A stretch of 64,000 nt of DNA from a virus: IMG/VR virus record IMGVR_UViG_3300048592_000443, positions 1 through 64,000 of that record. One strand, given 5' to 3'. Shown here one piece after another: positions 40,482 to 48,225 of this stretch. The position numbers and the translations under genes were made by a program. Every line of letters starts with the position of its first letter. Within the stretch, counting starts at the first letter, position 1. The notes beneath the pieces are model-generated. The model was not told where the DNA came from, ran no database searches, and saw only the letters and a list, made by a program, of their open reading frames with translations.

Positions 40482-41035
40482 CACTTCACCCTGAATGAAA
40501 TCAGCGTGTCAACAAACGACACTTGCTCATATCTGCCGACAAGCAATTCCTTGACGGCCTTATTGACGCCGTGCCAAACCTTGACTTTTTTCTCGTAATC
40601 ATGAACGGCCATAATGCCGCCCGGCTTGATATGCCGTAACCAGATAGTAATATCGCCTTTGGCCTCGTGGTACTGATGGCCGCCGTCAACAAACACGAGG
40701 TCAACCGGGCCATACTCCCAACGCTTACCGACTTCCTTGCTATCACCGTGGATTTGCGTATGGCGCGGGTCGCCCCAGAAGCCGGCCGATCTGAATACCG
40801 CTTCCTCGCCTTCCAGACAGCCAAAGGGGCTGCTTTCCTTCTGAATGTCGATTGTGAAGAGCCTGAGATCGGGGCGCGCTTCCATAAAAGCCAGGCCTGA
40901 TGTGCCGTTGCCGGCGCCAATGTTTACGATTGACGCATGCTCAGGCAGGGAGCGGGCCATCTCCTGTAGTGCGTCAACCTCGGCATGGGTCAGGTAGTTT
41001 GTCCAATCAACAACGCTATGTGCGGTATGGCCCAT
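40481..41035 (-). CDS. SAM-dependent methyltransferase, probably on sugars
   Basis: 184 residues. Motif I is IVNIGAGNGTSGLAFM near 36-51, the acidic end of strand 2 is FTIDIQ, and LVFVDGGHQYHEAKGDI with IKPGGIMAVHDY matches the small class I Methyltransf_24-type enzymes of glycan loci. It lies between the PLP enzyme and the glycosyltransferase, so sugar O-methylation is the most likely activity. Confidence 0.8.
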   Translation of the reverse strand: MGHTAHSVVDWTNYLTHAEVDALQEMARSLPEHASIVNIGAGNGTSGLAFMEARPDLRLFTIDIQKESSPFGCLEGEEAVFRSAGFWGDPRHTQIHGDSKEVGKRWEYGPVDLVFVDGGHQYHEAKGDITIWLRHIKPGGIMAVHDYEKKVKVWHGVNKAVKELLVGRYEQVSFVDTLISFRVK

Positions 41036-42226
41036 CTATGCCGCCTTTCGCATAACAAGCGAATTGACACCCTCAGTGATCACTTCCGCCATATAGGTAA
41101 TGTCGCTTGCGGTCAAATCCTGGTGCGAAGCGACGTAAAAGCCGCTCCGGTTAACCCAGTCGGCAACCGGATAGTGCGACGGGTCGCACCAATCAGCATA
41201 GGCGGGCTGATTGGTAAGCGGCAACATCTCGCGCGTTTCAATGCCGCGCTCTTCTAGATACGCGCACAGCGCGTCTTTAGGCGCGTGCCTGATGACCAGG
41301 GGCAGCATCATAAAGGCATGGCCGGTGTGCGGTCGCACCTGAGGCAACTGCAACAGGTCAGAGACAGGATTGAGCGCGTGGCACAGGGCCATGGCATTGG
41401 CCCGCCGCTGTGCGATCATCTCCTGCCAGGTTTCGAGTTGTGCGAGGCCTAAGGCCGCTTCTAGTTCGGTAATCCGAAACGAATGTCCGATGCGCTCAAA
41501 GCGAAAGCGCTTGCTGATGACTTCGCGCAACTCGGCGCCGCTCTTGCCGGCGTCGTCGTCAATCGCGATATAGATCCCATCGCGCCCGTGGTTGACGAGC
41601 GAACGCATCACGGCGGCGATCTCAGGGTCATTGGTTGTCGCGATGCCGCCCACGCCCGTTGTCAGCAGGTGCGCAACGTAGGTCGAAAAACAGCCTACGT
41701 CACCCCACGAGCCGGCCGCGCGCCCGTGGTGACTGACAAACATGCATTCGCAACTATCCTCGATAACCGCAAGGCTGTGCTGTGCAGCGAGAGCCTGCAC
41801 AGCCTTCATATCACACGGCATGCCGAACAGGTGTACCGGCAGAATGGCGCGCGTGCGCGGCGTGATGGACGCCTCAATCTGGCGTGCGTCAATGCCGTAG
41901 TAGCCTGGTTCCACGTCAACCAGCACAGGCGTCAAACGGCAGTGCAGCACAACATTAACGGTCGCAACAAAGGTGAGCGACGGCACGATCACTTCGTCGC
42001 CGTCTGCCCACCCGTGCAACTCTTTGAGGGTTTGCAGAGCTACTTGCAGACTTGAGGTGCCGCTATTCGATAGCACGGCATAGCGGCTATCGTGCAAGGC
42101 GGCGAACTGCTGTTCAAAAGCGCGCGACATGGGGCCATAGGAGATGCGCCCGCTGTCGAGTACCTGATTGACCAGCTCGCGCATGCGCTCAGTGGTGCGA
42201 AAGGTGCCAACGCCGATTTGCTTCAT
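41036..42226 (-). CDS. DegT/DnrJ-family PLP enzyme with His in place of the Lys (ColD-like)
   Basis: 396 residues. The fold-type I pattern of sugar aminotransferases is clear: SNSGTSSLQVAL near 54, PSLTFVATVNVV, VIEDSCECM near 155, and GCFSTYVAHLLTTGVGGIAT near 178-197. The PLP-binding Lys normally in this last segment is replaced by His. The same change is known in ColD, a GDP-4-keto-6-deoxymannose 3-dehydratase, so deoxygenation at C3 rather than amination is expected. It is coupled to the gene before by ATGA. One dispersed-palindrome copy lies inside the coding sequence (41174-41189). Confidence 0.85.
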   Translation of the reverse strand: MKQIGVGTFRTTERMRELVNQVLDSGRISYGPMSRAFEQQFAALHDSRYAVLSNSGTSSLQVALQTLKELHGWADGDEVIVPSLTFVATVNVVLHCRLTPVLVDVEPGYYGIDARQIEASITPRTRAILPVHLFGMPCDMKAVQALAAQHSLAVIEDSCECMFVSHHGRAAGSWGDVGCFSTYVAHLLTTGVGGIATTNDPEIAAVMRSLVNHGRDGIYIAIDDDAGKSGAELREVISKRFRFERIGHSFRITELEAALGLAQLETWQEMIAQRRANAMALCHALNPVSDLLQLPQVRPHTGHAFMMLPLVIRHAPKDALCAYLEERGIETREMLPLTNQPAYADWCDPSHYPVADWVNRSGFYVASHQDLTASDITYMAEVITEGVNSLVMRKAA

Positions 42227-42480
42227 TGAAATCTGCCGCCTTCATGACGTGTGCTTACGGGGGGATATACGGTTATGCGCTCACTAAGCGCCGCGATAAT
42301 CAAATCAGCGCACCGCTCTGCCGAACTCCCTACTTCCGGTCGGATTGCATCAACGATGATGCGGCGCCATTCGCGGGTCAAATGCTCGTGCTGCGCCTCA
42401 ATTGCCGCTTTCGCGGCGTCTCCGTACACATCGCCCATCTTATCAACACGAGGAAGCCATAAAGTAAATCTTGTATTCAT
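42223..42480 (-). CDS. Small protein of unknown function
   Basis: 85 residues from an ATG overlapping the previous stop. The sequence has a helical middle (AAKAAIEAQHEHLTREWRRI) and a second helix (ERCADLIIAALSER). It overlaps the ColD-like gene. No family was recognised. Confidence 0.58.
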   Translation of the reverse strand: MNTRFTLWLPRVDKMGDVYGDAAKAAIEAQHEHLTREWRRIIVDAIRPEVGSSAERCADLIIAALSERITVYPPVSTRHEGGRFQ

Positions 42481-43187
42481 TCCACACCCCACGGCTTAAG
42501 ATAGCCGAGTGCGGTCAACTCGGCAACGTCTGACGGGTCAAGTTCGTCAAGTAGCAGTTTGGCACTATCGCCACCTCGAAATGCCAGGGTATGACGCACG
42601 GGCCATACCCGCGAACCGAGGACGATCATTTCGTCGCGCATCGCCCGTAGGCGCGGCGTGCCGTTTAACTCGACTTCCCATGGCGTCTCGCCCGGAATGA
42701 GCACACGGCGCAGGTTGCGCGGGCTCCAGATAGCGGTCATCAGCGACATATGATACTGGCTCTCGGGGTCAGACCAGATCAGATCCAGATGACCGCACTT
42801 GCCGTAGAGGCTTGCGCCCTGCGCGTGTAGCCTGTCGCCGGTCAGGTCCATACGGCAGACGTAGCCGAACTGGCGGCAGTAGTCTGCGAGCATACGCACC
42901 GCCTCAACCTGCACCGGGCGCGTAATCCAGTAATCTTCGAGCATCAAGGCGAAGGGCTCGTCAGGGATGACGCTCAGGAGTTTCAGCAGCGCGTCTGACC
43001 AGCGGTTGACCGGATAGTCAGAGAAGGTGCCAAGGCTCAGGAAGTCGGCAAACGGGGGTAACTCGAAATCAGGCGACGTGAAGCCGCAGACTGTGACCGT
43101 CTGCCCCGGCCAGTATTTACCGAACAGCCAGAGAAACGGCCGCACGGCGGGAAGATATTTATCCGAGGTCATCACATACACGCGCAT
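42477..43187 (-). CDS. Putative glycosyltransferase-like protein
   Basis: 236 residues from the ATG at 43187, just after the epimerase stop. A Rossmann-like start, MRVYVMTSDKYLPAVRPFLW, and the acidic segment FALMLEDYWITRPV near 87-100 look like a GT-A-type fold, but no clear DxD is seen. Its place in the sugar cluster supports a transferase role. It may also be an unrelated nucleotide-sugar binding protein. Confidence 0.55.
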   Translation of the reverse strand: MRVYVMTSDKYLPAVRPFLWLFGKYWPGQTVTVCGFTSPDFELPPFADFLSLGTFSDYPVNRWSDALLKLLSVIPDEPFALMLEDYWITRPVQVEAVRMLADYCRQFGYVCRMDLTGDRLHAQGASLYGKCGHLDLIWSDPESQYHMSLMTAIWSPRNLRRVLIPGETPWEVELNGTPRLRAMRDEMIVLGSRVWPVRHTLAFRGGDSAKLLLDELDPSDVAELTALGYLKPWGVE

Positions 43188-44134
43188 TAGCGAACACCTC
43201 TGTACCAATCGACGGTGCGTTGCAAGCCGTCATACAGGCTGAACACGTGCGACCAGCCAAGCGCCTGCAAGCGCGATGCGTCACTGTAGCGCGCCGGGTC
43301 GCCTGGGTCGTAATCGCTCGCAAACTCGACAGTCTTATCAGTGCCGCACGCCGCCTGAATGAGTGTCACCAGCTCGCGAATGCTCACACAAGTTGCGCCG
43401 CTCGTGCCGATGTTATAGGCCTTGCCGTGCTCGCCGCGCTCCAGGGCTGTCAGCATGCCCTGCGCAACGTCGGCGACATAGATAAACTCGCGCCGCTCGT
43501 GACCTGAACCGTTGACGCGGATCGTCGCATCGTTCAGCGCCTTGCGAATGAGCGCCGGGATAACGTGCGCCCGCTCGTCAAAGTAGTCGCGCGGGCCAAA
43601 GACGTTTGACGGCCGCACAATGACGGCGTGCGCGAGATCTGCCCACTCGGTAACGCGCTCACCAATCCGCTTTGACCAGGCATAGCCATTATTCGCGGCG
43701 TGCGGCTCGTCTCTGCGCCCGAACACCTCGTAGGCCGGCGCGTTGTGATCAGGCGAGTACACGCACACGGACGAGGCTTGCAGGACGTGCGGCACGCTGC
43801 GCACGGCGGCGGCAATCATCGGCACGGTCTGCAATCTGACGTTGCGCTCGAACATCAGTGCATGATTGTGCTGATTGTAGGCCACGCCCGCGACATAGGC
43901 AGCGAGATTGAACAGGGCGAAAGCGCCGTCAAGCGCCTTGGTCATCGCCCGCTCATCACCCGCGTCAACCCGGATCAGGCGAGAACCCGGCACGAACGTG
44001 CTGCCCCGGCTCATATCGTCAATGACCAGCACCTCGGCGCCCCGGTCAATCAGCAACTCGGCAAGTGCCGATCCGACCATGCCGGCGCCGCCCGTTACCA
44101 CAACCCGCTGACCTGCGTAGAAATCAGGTGTCAT
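43187..44134 (-). CDS. NAD(P)-dependent nucleotide-sugar epimerase/reductase
   Basis: 315 residues of the extended SDR family. The nucleotide-binding motif is VVVTGGAGMVGSAL near 11-24, the catalytic pair is YAWSK near 149-153, and IVRPSNVFGPRDYFD follows. The overall pattern is close to GDP-fucose synthase (5-epimerase/4-reductase) and ColC. With the ColD-like enzyme downstream, a colitose-like deoxy sugar pathway is possible; the earlier steps would come from the host. Confidence 0.85.
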   Translation of the reverse strand: MTPDFYAGQRVVVTGGAGMVGSALAELLIDRGAEVLVIDDMSRGSTFVPGSRLIRVDAGDERAMTKALDGAFALFNLAAYVAGVAYNQHNHALMFERNVRLQTVPMIAAAVRSVPHVLQASSVCVYSPDHNAPAYEVFGRRDEPHAANNGYAWSKRIGERVTEWADLAHAVIVRPSNVFGPRDYFDERAHVIPALIRKALNDATIRVNGSGHERREFIYVADVAQGMLTALERGEHGKAYNIGTSGATCVSIRELVTLIQAACGTDKTVEFASDYDPGDPARYSDASRLQALGWSHVFSLYDGLQRTVDWYRGVR

Positions 44135-44376
44135 CGCACCAATCCCGCTTTCTTTGCCCGATCAAGCCATTCTGTAGGCGCCGTCATTCGATACGGCCAG
44201 ACAAGCCCGGCGCAGATGCGTGCGTGCTCAAAGGCGATAGCCCGGTCGCGGATTAACTCTAGTCCGTCCTGAAGGTCGGCATGGCGCTGCGCCAACACAA
44301 GTGCAGCCATTGCGCTCGCAGCGTTGCTCACAGCGCTTGACAAACTCTCCCCAAACTCGCGAAAGGCATCACTCAT
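44131..44376 (-). CDS. Small helical protein of unknown function
   Basis: 81 residues from an ATG overlapping the previous stop. An Ala/Ser-rich helix (SSAVSNAASAMAALVLAQRH) is followed by a WPYRMTAPTEWLDRAKKAG end. No family was recognised. It overlaps the epimerase gene. Confidence 0.6.
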   Translation of the reverse strand: MSDAFREFGESLSSAVSNAASAMAALVLAQRHADLQDGLELIRDRAIAFEHARICAGLVWPYRMTAPTEWLDRAKKAGLVR

Positions 44377-44564
44377 CGCCCACGCCTCCGCTTGACCCTG
44401 AAGGCCCCTAGGACGGCGCCTACGGCGTGATAGCAGGCCGATAGGCATATCCAGGCAAAGCAGACTGTTGCGAACGTCTGCGCGCCGTCTAGCCCGTTCT
44501 GCGAGGCAACCAGCATACCGACCAGCACGGCGACGATGACGACAAGCGCACCTTGTATGGTCAT
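44373..44564 (-). CDS. Small membrane protein, possible holin
   Basis: 63 residues with two hydrophobic segments (~3-21 and ~30-53) and a short very basic tail (KRRRGR). This shape suits a class II holin, but no endolysin is recognisable nearby, so the role is open. Confidence 0.6.
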   Translation of the reverse strand: MTIQGALVVIVAVLVGMLVASQNGLDGAQTFATVCFAWICLSACYHAVGAVLGAFRVKRRRGR

Positions 44565-44821
44565 TCGTCACCCCTCGGCGGCTCAGGCGGCAGCGTATCC
44601 CAAAAGGGCGCCTGTGGCATATGGTCAGGCCAAAGGGAGCGGCACAGGTTCAGAAAGAACCAGTCGCGGGTCAGGGTCGCGGCAAGGTTGCTCGGAACGT
44701 GCGTATCGAGACTGACGAACAGAGCGCCGGCCAGTGCGCCTAGTTGCTCGATGCCCGCCTGTGATTGGTCTGCCTCAACAGACCGCAAGAGCCGCCGCGC
44801 GACTTCATCTGCGTCACTCAC
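44561..44821 (-). CDS. Small acidic protein, first gene of the left late operon
   Basis: 86 residues from a GTG, with AGGGTGAG near it. Helical; ends in a Pro-rich acidic segment. It is the first gene downstream of the promoter near 45095 and the second long palindrome, which lies between. Confidence 0.58.
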   Translation of the reverse strand: MSDADEVARRLLRSVEADQSQAGIEQLGALAGALFVSLDTHVPSNLAATLTRDWFFLNLCRSLWPDHMPQAPFWDTLPPEPPRGDE

Positions 44822-44906
44822 CCTGCTACACCTTTCCGCTACCGCTAACGGCTACTATTCAAGCCCGGTTGGGCGGCGATGGCTTTCTGATGCGCTTCCC
44901 TGTCAG

Positions 44907-45010
44907 GAAGTGTAAGGGGTTTAGGGAGATTTTAATTATCATCCCTCACCTATAAGAGTAATTTATAGGTGAGGGATGATTAATCGAAACCTGGCTATCG
45001 CTTTACAGGT
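44907..45010. repeat. Long inverted repeat, copy 2
   Basis: The same ~100-bp palindrome as at 12395 and 59477. Here the inner arms are the best preserved: ATCATCCCTCACCTATAA and TTTATAGGTGAGGGATGAT with a 6-base centre. TGTAAGG and CTTTACA mark the outer ends. It lies in the 383-base gap between the two divergent units and overlaps no gene. Confidence 0.85.
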
Positions 45011-45094
45011 CGCTCGCGCACTCGGGCGCACGGCGGGGCGGCCCTGGTACGGGGCGCGAGCTGACAGGCTGTGAAGCGGGAAGCGCATAGGACC

Positions 45095-45132
45095 AGTATA
45101 GCATTTTTGTCAATCTGTGCGACCTGTCGCAA
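45095..45132 (-). promoter_or_regulatory. Leftward promoter with dispersed palindrome
   Basis: On the minus strand TTGAC-N5-TGCTATACT (45113-45095), preceded by the palindrome at 45117-45132 (one end mismatch). It likely drives 44821 and the sugar/tail operon. It is back-to-back with the + strand promoter at 45140. Confidence 0.62.
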
Positions 45133-45139
45133 AAACAGG

Positions 45140-45168
45140 TAGACAATCATTACCACTAGTGCTATAGT
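45140..45168 (+). promoter_or_regulatory. Rightward promoter with CACTAGTG operator
   Basis: TAGACA (45140-45145), 17-base spacer, TATAGT (45163-45168). The spacer contains the palindrome CACTAGTG at 45154-45161, and CATTACC occurs twice, at 45149 and 45169. It drives the + strand island from 45205. Confidence 0.7.
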
Positions 45169-45204
45169 CATTACCAGAAGAGGCGGTGACGAAAGGAACC
45201 GGCA

Positions 45205-45711
45205 ATGCTCACTACTGAGATCAAAACGAAGCTTTACACCCTGGTTGGCATCTCTGACGAGCACACCGACTGCGACTGCTGCGGGCGCTCCGGCCTTAAG
45301 CGGACCATGGTTCTCAGGCCGACTGACGGCACCAGCGCTGATGGCTCGTTTGACTTCGTGTACTTCGGCACGGGCTGCGGCGCTAAGGCGCTGATGTGGG
45401 CGGAGGGCGAGAAGCCGGCAAAGAAAATGGGCGCTGATGCTCTGGCCCGCAAGGCGCAAGAGGCGCAGCGTATGGCCGATATGAAGCGCAAGAGCGCCGA
45501 GTATCAGGCGCAGATGGAAGCGCACCGGCTCTGGCCCCTGGTTGTCGAGACTGAGGCCCGGATTACGACCCCTGAGGGTATGACCTTTCGCGAGCATATG
45601 AATGCTCTCAGGGCCAACCCTGACGCCTATGCTTTCTACCGCAGTCAGCGCGACTATGCCAACGGTCTGCGCGAGCGCATCAAGGCTGAGATTGGCCCGC
45701 TAAAGTTTTAG
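45205..45711 (+). CDS. Cys-containing protein of unknown function
   Basis: 168 residues. The N-terminal part has HTDCDCCGRSGLKRTM and FGTGCGAKAL, a possible metal site, followed by long charged helices. GAAAGGAA lies upstream. It is the first gene of the + strand island and may be expressed early. Confidence 0.62.
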   Translation: MLTTEIKTKLYTLVGISDEHTDCDCCGRSGLKRTMVLRPTDGTSADGSFDFVYFGTGCGAKALMWAEGEKPAKKMGADALARKAQEAQRMADMKRKSAEYQAQMEAHRLWPLVVETEARITTPEGMTFREHMNALRANPDAYAFYRSQRDYANGLRERIKAEIGPLKF

Positions 45712-45720
45712 GAGACGCAC

Positions 45721-45936
45721 ATGACCCCTGACGATCTGCTCACTCCAAAGGCCGCCGCCGCAATCATCGGCATAGAGCGACGGCAAGTTCTGAACCATAT
45801 CAAGGCCGGGCGCCTGCTAGCGGTCAACCTCGGCACTGACGAGCCGCACGGCGCCCGCTATTTCGTCAAGCGAGCTGACGCAGAGGCATTCGCCAAAATT
45901 GATCGAAAACCCGGCCCCAAACCCCTTGACAGTTAG
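45721..45936 (+). CDS. Excisionase-type HTH protein
   Basis: 71 residues. LLTPKAAAAIIGIERRQVLN and HIKAGRLLAVNLG fit the winged-helix pattern of MerR/excisionase-like proteins, as does the related protein at 46574. It may be a regulator of the CACTAGTG promoters. The promoter for the next gene starts inside its last codons. Confidence 0.72.
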   Translation: MTPDDLLTPKAAAAIIGIERRQVLNHIKAGRLLAVNLGTDEPHGARYFVKRADAEAFAKIDRKPGPKPLDS

Positions 45937-45954
45937 TGCCACTAGTGGTACCAT
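45926..45954 (+). promoter_or_regulatory. Internal promoter with CCACTAGTGG operator
   Basis: A perfect TTGACA (45926-45931), a 17-base spacer and TACCAT (45949-45954). The palindrome CCACTAGTGG (45939-45948) fills the spacer end, as in the promoter at 45140. The leader GACGAAAGG is also shared. Confidence 0.72.
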
Positions 45955-45994
45955 TAGCACATAGCAGACAGGTAATGACGAAAGGGCAACCGAG

Positions 45995-46201
45995 ATGACA
46001 ACGCAGATTTGGCGCGAGCGCTCCGAAGGTCACATCGTAGCGGTGGAACTGCACAGCGGGCAGGTGACGCGGGCGATGCTCGTCACCTGTGAGGATATGG
46101 AGGCCCTGGTGAGTGACGGCATTCCGGCCGGCGCCGACGATGCCGATCTGCTTGACCTTATCGAGATGACCGGCTATGACGGCTTTGACTTCCTCGGCTA
46201 G
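45995..46201 (+). CDS. Small acidic protein of unknown function
   Basis: 68 residues, strongly acidic in the second half (DADLLDLIEMTGYDGFDFLG). CGAAAGGG lies upstream. DNA-mimic or partner-binding roles are possible for such a protein, but nothing specific is seen. Confidence 0.6.
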   Translation: MTTQIWRERSEGHIVAVELHSGQVTRAMLVTCEDMEALVSDGIPAGADDADLLDLIEMTGYDGFDFLG

Positions 46202-46223
46202 TTAGTGCAAGAGGCAACGGGCA

Positions 46224-46493
46224 ATGAGCACCCTCAACTTTCACGATGCGAAGTCCGGCAAGTGGTTCAGGTACGATAGCCGTTGTGCTGCCTGTTACCT
46301 GAACCATGAGCATAGCCACGCCGATCACTGCAAAGCACTCGCTGGCGCCCGCGCTCAGGAAGTCGCCGCCACTGCGCCCGATTGGCGCGATACCGGCTAC
46401 TGGCAGCGCGTTGAGGAGATCGGCAACCTGACGCGCGCGCTTCTGCCGACTGTGACCGCTGACACGCCGCTGCTGAATGGGGCATGGGAGTAA
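46224..46493 (+). CDS. Small Cys/His protein of unknown function
   Basis: 89 residues. RCAACYLNHEHSHADHCKAL near 20-40 has three Cys and several His, suggesting a metal-binding centre. The rest is helical. A 20-codon reading frame at 46499-46558 may follow it but is too short to call. Confidence 0.6.
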   Translation: MSTLNFHDAKSGKWFRYDSRCAACYLNHEHSHADHCKALAGARAQEVAATAPDWRDTGYWQRVEEIGNLTRALLPTVTADTPLLNGAWE

Positions 46494-46573
46494 CGGCGAT
46501 GAGACTACGAACAGGTCAGGTTGATTTGGCGGCTGTGACGATTACATGTCCTAGCTAGAGCAGGAGTTAAGTA

Positions 46574-46936
46574 ATGCTCACCACCGCAGAAGCCGCCGCG
46601 ATCCTCGGCATCACGCGCACAACGGTGCTGGCCCACATCAAGGCCAGCAACCTGAAAGCCGAGAAGCACGGGCGCGATTGGCTTATCGAGCAAACCGAGG
46701 TTGACCGCTTCAAGCAGGGCCGGCGCACGTCGAAGGGATCGGGGAGGAAGGCGAGCAAGGTTCTTGCCATTTCCGCACCCGCCAAAGAGGGTGAAGTAAT
46801 TGACGTGTTGAGCAGCGGCGATACGCTCAATATCACATTCACTGTAACCGATGGCAAGTTACGAGGCGCGCCGGAGGCAGAAATCATTCGCAAGCGTCGA
46901 TTAAACGAAGAAGGGGACGGTAATGCGGACAGGTGA
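46574..46936 (+). CDS. Excisionase-type HTH protein with extension
   Basis: 120 residues. LTTAEAAAILGITRTTVLAH and IKASNLKAEKHGRDWLIEQ form a clear excisionase-like winged helix at 1-50. A basic linker (GRRTSKGSGRKASK) and a beta-rich C-terminal ~50 residues follow. The extension could bind a ligand or a partner. It is related to the proteins at 45721 and 23444, so three such regulators occur. Confidence 0.75.
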   Translation: MLTTAEAAAILGITRTTVLAHIKASNLKAEKHGRDWLIEQTEVDRFKQGRRTSKGSGRKASKVLAISAPAKEGEVIDVLSSGDTLNITFTVTDGKLRGAPEAEIIRKRRLNEEGDGNADR

Positions 46937-47138
46937 CAGGGTGCGCGTGCTGGCGACGGGCGATGACCGGCTTGATTGGGCCGCAGGGCTGGAGGGTGAG
47001 GTTGTTAACATCAAGCCAATCTGGACTTTGGCAGGCTATGATGGGGGATGGCCGGTATATTACACCTATCATAGTGTGACTGTTCGCACGGCGCAGGGCG
47101 ATGTGACCGTGAATGATAACGAGGTTGAAGCGCTATGA
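46923..47138 (+). CDS. Small SH3/KOW-like protein
   Basis: 71 residues, beta-rich. GDRVRVLATG, GLEGEVVNIKP and SVTVRTAQGDVTVNDNEVEA look like a small SH3-type barrel. It overlaps the previous gene by 14 bases. Role unknown. Confidence 0.6.
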   Translation: MRTGDRVRVLATGDDRLDWAAGLEGEVVNIKPIWTLAGYDGGWPVYYTYHSVTVRTAQGDVTVNDNEVEAL

Positions 47139-47422
47139 CACCAGAAGAGCGGGCGCGCGAGATTGCGTACAGTTTTGACCTTGATGAATTTGATTGGCGC
47201 GAAGACGAGCCCGGCAACGCGCTTCGCCTCATCAATCGCAGGTGGCTTGCTGAGAAGATCGCCGCCACAATCCGCGCCGCAGTCGAGGCAGAGCGCGAGC
47301 GGTGCGCACAGGTGGCAGAGGAGCACGCCGGGCCATTTGGCGGCGTTGGGCGCCTGATCCTGGCAGACAAGATCGCAGAGGCCATCAGAAACACCAACGC
47401 CCCGGCTGAACCGGAGCGCTGA
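47135..47422 (+). CDS. Helical phage protein of unknown function
   Basis: 95 residues. The ending EAERERCAQVAEEHAG with helices on either side is a pattern seen in many small phage proteins without assigned function. Overlaps the previous stop by ATGA. It is the last of the small genes before the HNH unit. Confidence 0.62.
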   Translation: MTPEERAREIAYSFDLDEFDWREDEPGNALRLINRRWLAEKIAATIRAAVEAERERCAQVAEEHAGPFGGVGRLILADKIAEAIRNTNAPAEPER

Positions 47423-47512
47423 TGCGTCGCCGCGCACTATCCAGGTTACACCCGCTACATAGTACACAGAGGGATCATAGCATATGAAGTGGTAGATTGT
47501 AACGTTGAACGG

Positions 47513-47573
47513 TTGTGCGAACGGTCGCACGAATGGTATAATACGAGGCGTCAGGGCTGCAATCCCTGACGCC
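47513..47573 (+). promoter_or_regulatory. HNH-gene promoter with palindrome and 5' hairpin
   Basis: TTGTGC (47513-47518) and TATAAT (47537-47542) are 18 bases apart; the palindrome GTGCGA-ACGG-TCGCAC (47515-47530) lies over the -35 and spacer. A 10-bp stem, GGCGTCAGGG and CCCTGACGCC (47547-47573), would form at the very 5' end of the transcript. It could protect the mRNA or act as a terminator for the upstream genes. Confidence 0.65.
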
Positions 47574-47607
47574 TCTTTCGTGGCCCTTGTGCAGAAAGGC
47601 CAGCCCC

Positions 47608-48174
47608 ATGAGTGTAGCATATCTCCCCGATCCGTCAATGACCGAGAAGCCCTGCAAGCGCTGCGGCGTCGTGCGCTCTGTTGACCAGTTCAACAAAGAC
47701 AAGCGATACCGAGACGGCTATCAGTCCTGGTGCAAGCCGTGTTATGCCGAATATCACAACCAGCCAGCAGAGAAGGCGAAGCAGAAAGAGCGATACAAGA
47801 GGCGCTATGCTGATCCTGAATACAGGGATAAATATAGGATTAAACAGAATAAGCATTACCGTGAGCGCTGGCGGCAGGATCAAACTTTTAGGAAGCGAAA
47901 AAATGCTAGCAAGAGCATGTTTAACCATGCTCGGCGCACAATCGCAGCGCAAGGCGATCTTACTTTTGAGCAGTGGCAGGCAATATGCGCGTATTACGGT
48001 AATCAGTGTTTGTGTTGCGGCAGGCCCGAAATTACGCTTGACCATATTAAGCCAGTGTCGCGCGGCGGAAAACATACCGCATCAAACGTTCAGCCATTGT
48101 GCAAGTTTTGTAACAGTAGCAAGATGACCAAAACGATTGACTATAGACCTGACAAAGGCGCATGGATAGGCTAA
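47608..48174 (+). CDS. HNH endonuclease with N-terminal zinc finger
   Basis: 188 residues. The N-terminal finger has CKRCG and CKPCYAEYH. The middle is very basic. The C-terminal HNH core has LCCGRPEITLDHIKPVSRGG (first His in DHI), then NVQPLCKFCNSSKMTK with CxxC. The coding sequence is more AT-rich than its surroundings. It lies between two transcription units with its own promoter, so it is likely a mobile free-standing endonuclease. A role in DNA packaging, known for some phage HNH proteins, is less likely so far from terminase. Confidence 0.86.
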   Translation: MSVAYLPDPSMTEKPCKRCGVVRSVDQFNKDKRYRDGYQSWCKPCYAEYHNQPAEKAKQKERYKRRYADPEYRDKYRIKQNKHYRERWRQDQTFRKRKNASKSMFNHARRTIAAQGDLTFEQWQAICAYYGNQCLCCGRPEITLDHIKPVSRGGKHTASNVQPLCKFCNSSKMTKTIDYRPDKGAWIG

Positions 48175-48177
48175 TCC

Positions 48178-48209
48178 AAAAGCCGCCGGGCTGTTGCTCG
48201 GCGGCTTTT
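48178..48209. terminator. Bidirectional terminator between HNH and capsid genes
   Basis: AAAAGCCGCC (48178-48187) and GGCGGCTTTT (48200-48209) form a symmetric stem with A and T runs on both sides, so it can work in both directions at this convergent junction. Confidence 0.88.
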
Positions 48210-48225
48210 GTCCGACTGAAAAACA

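Noticed and set aside
46499-46558. A 19-codon frame with GGGAG upstream
   Set aside because: Too short to support from sequence alone; it could be a leader peptide for the gene at 46574.
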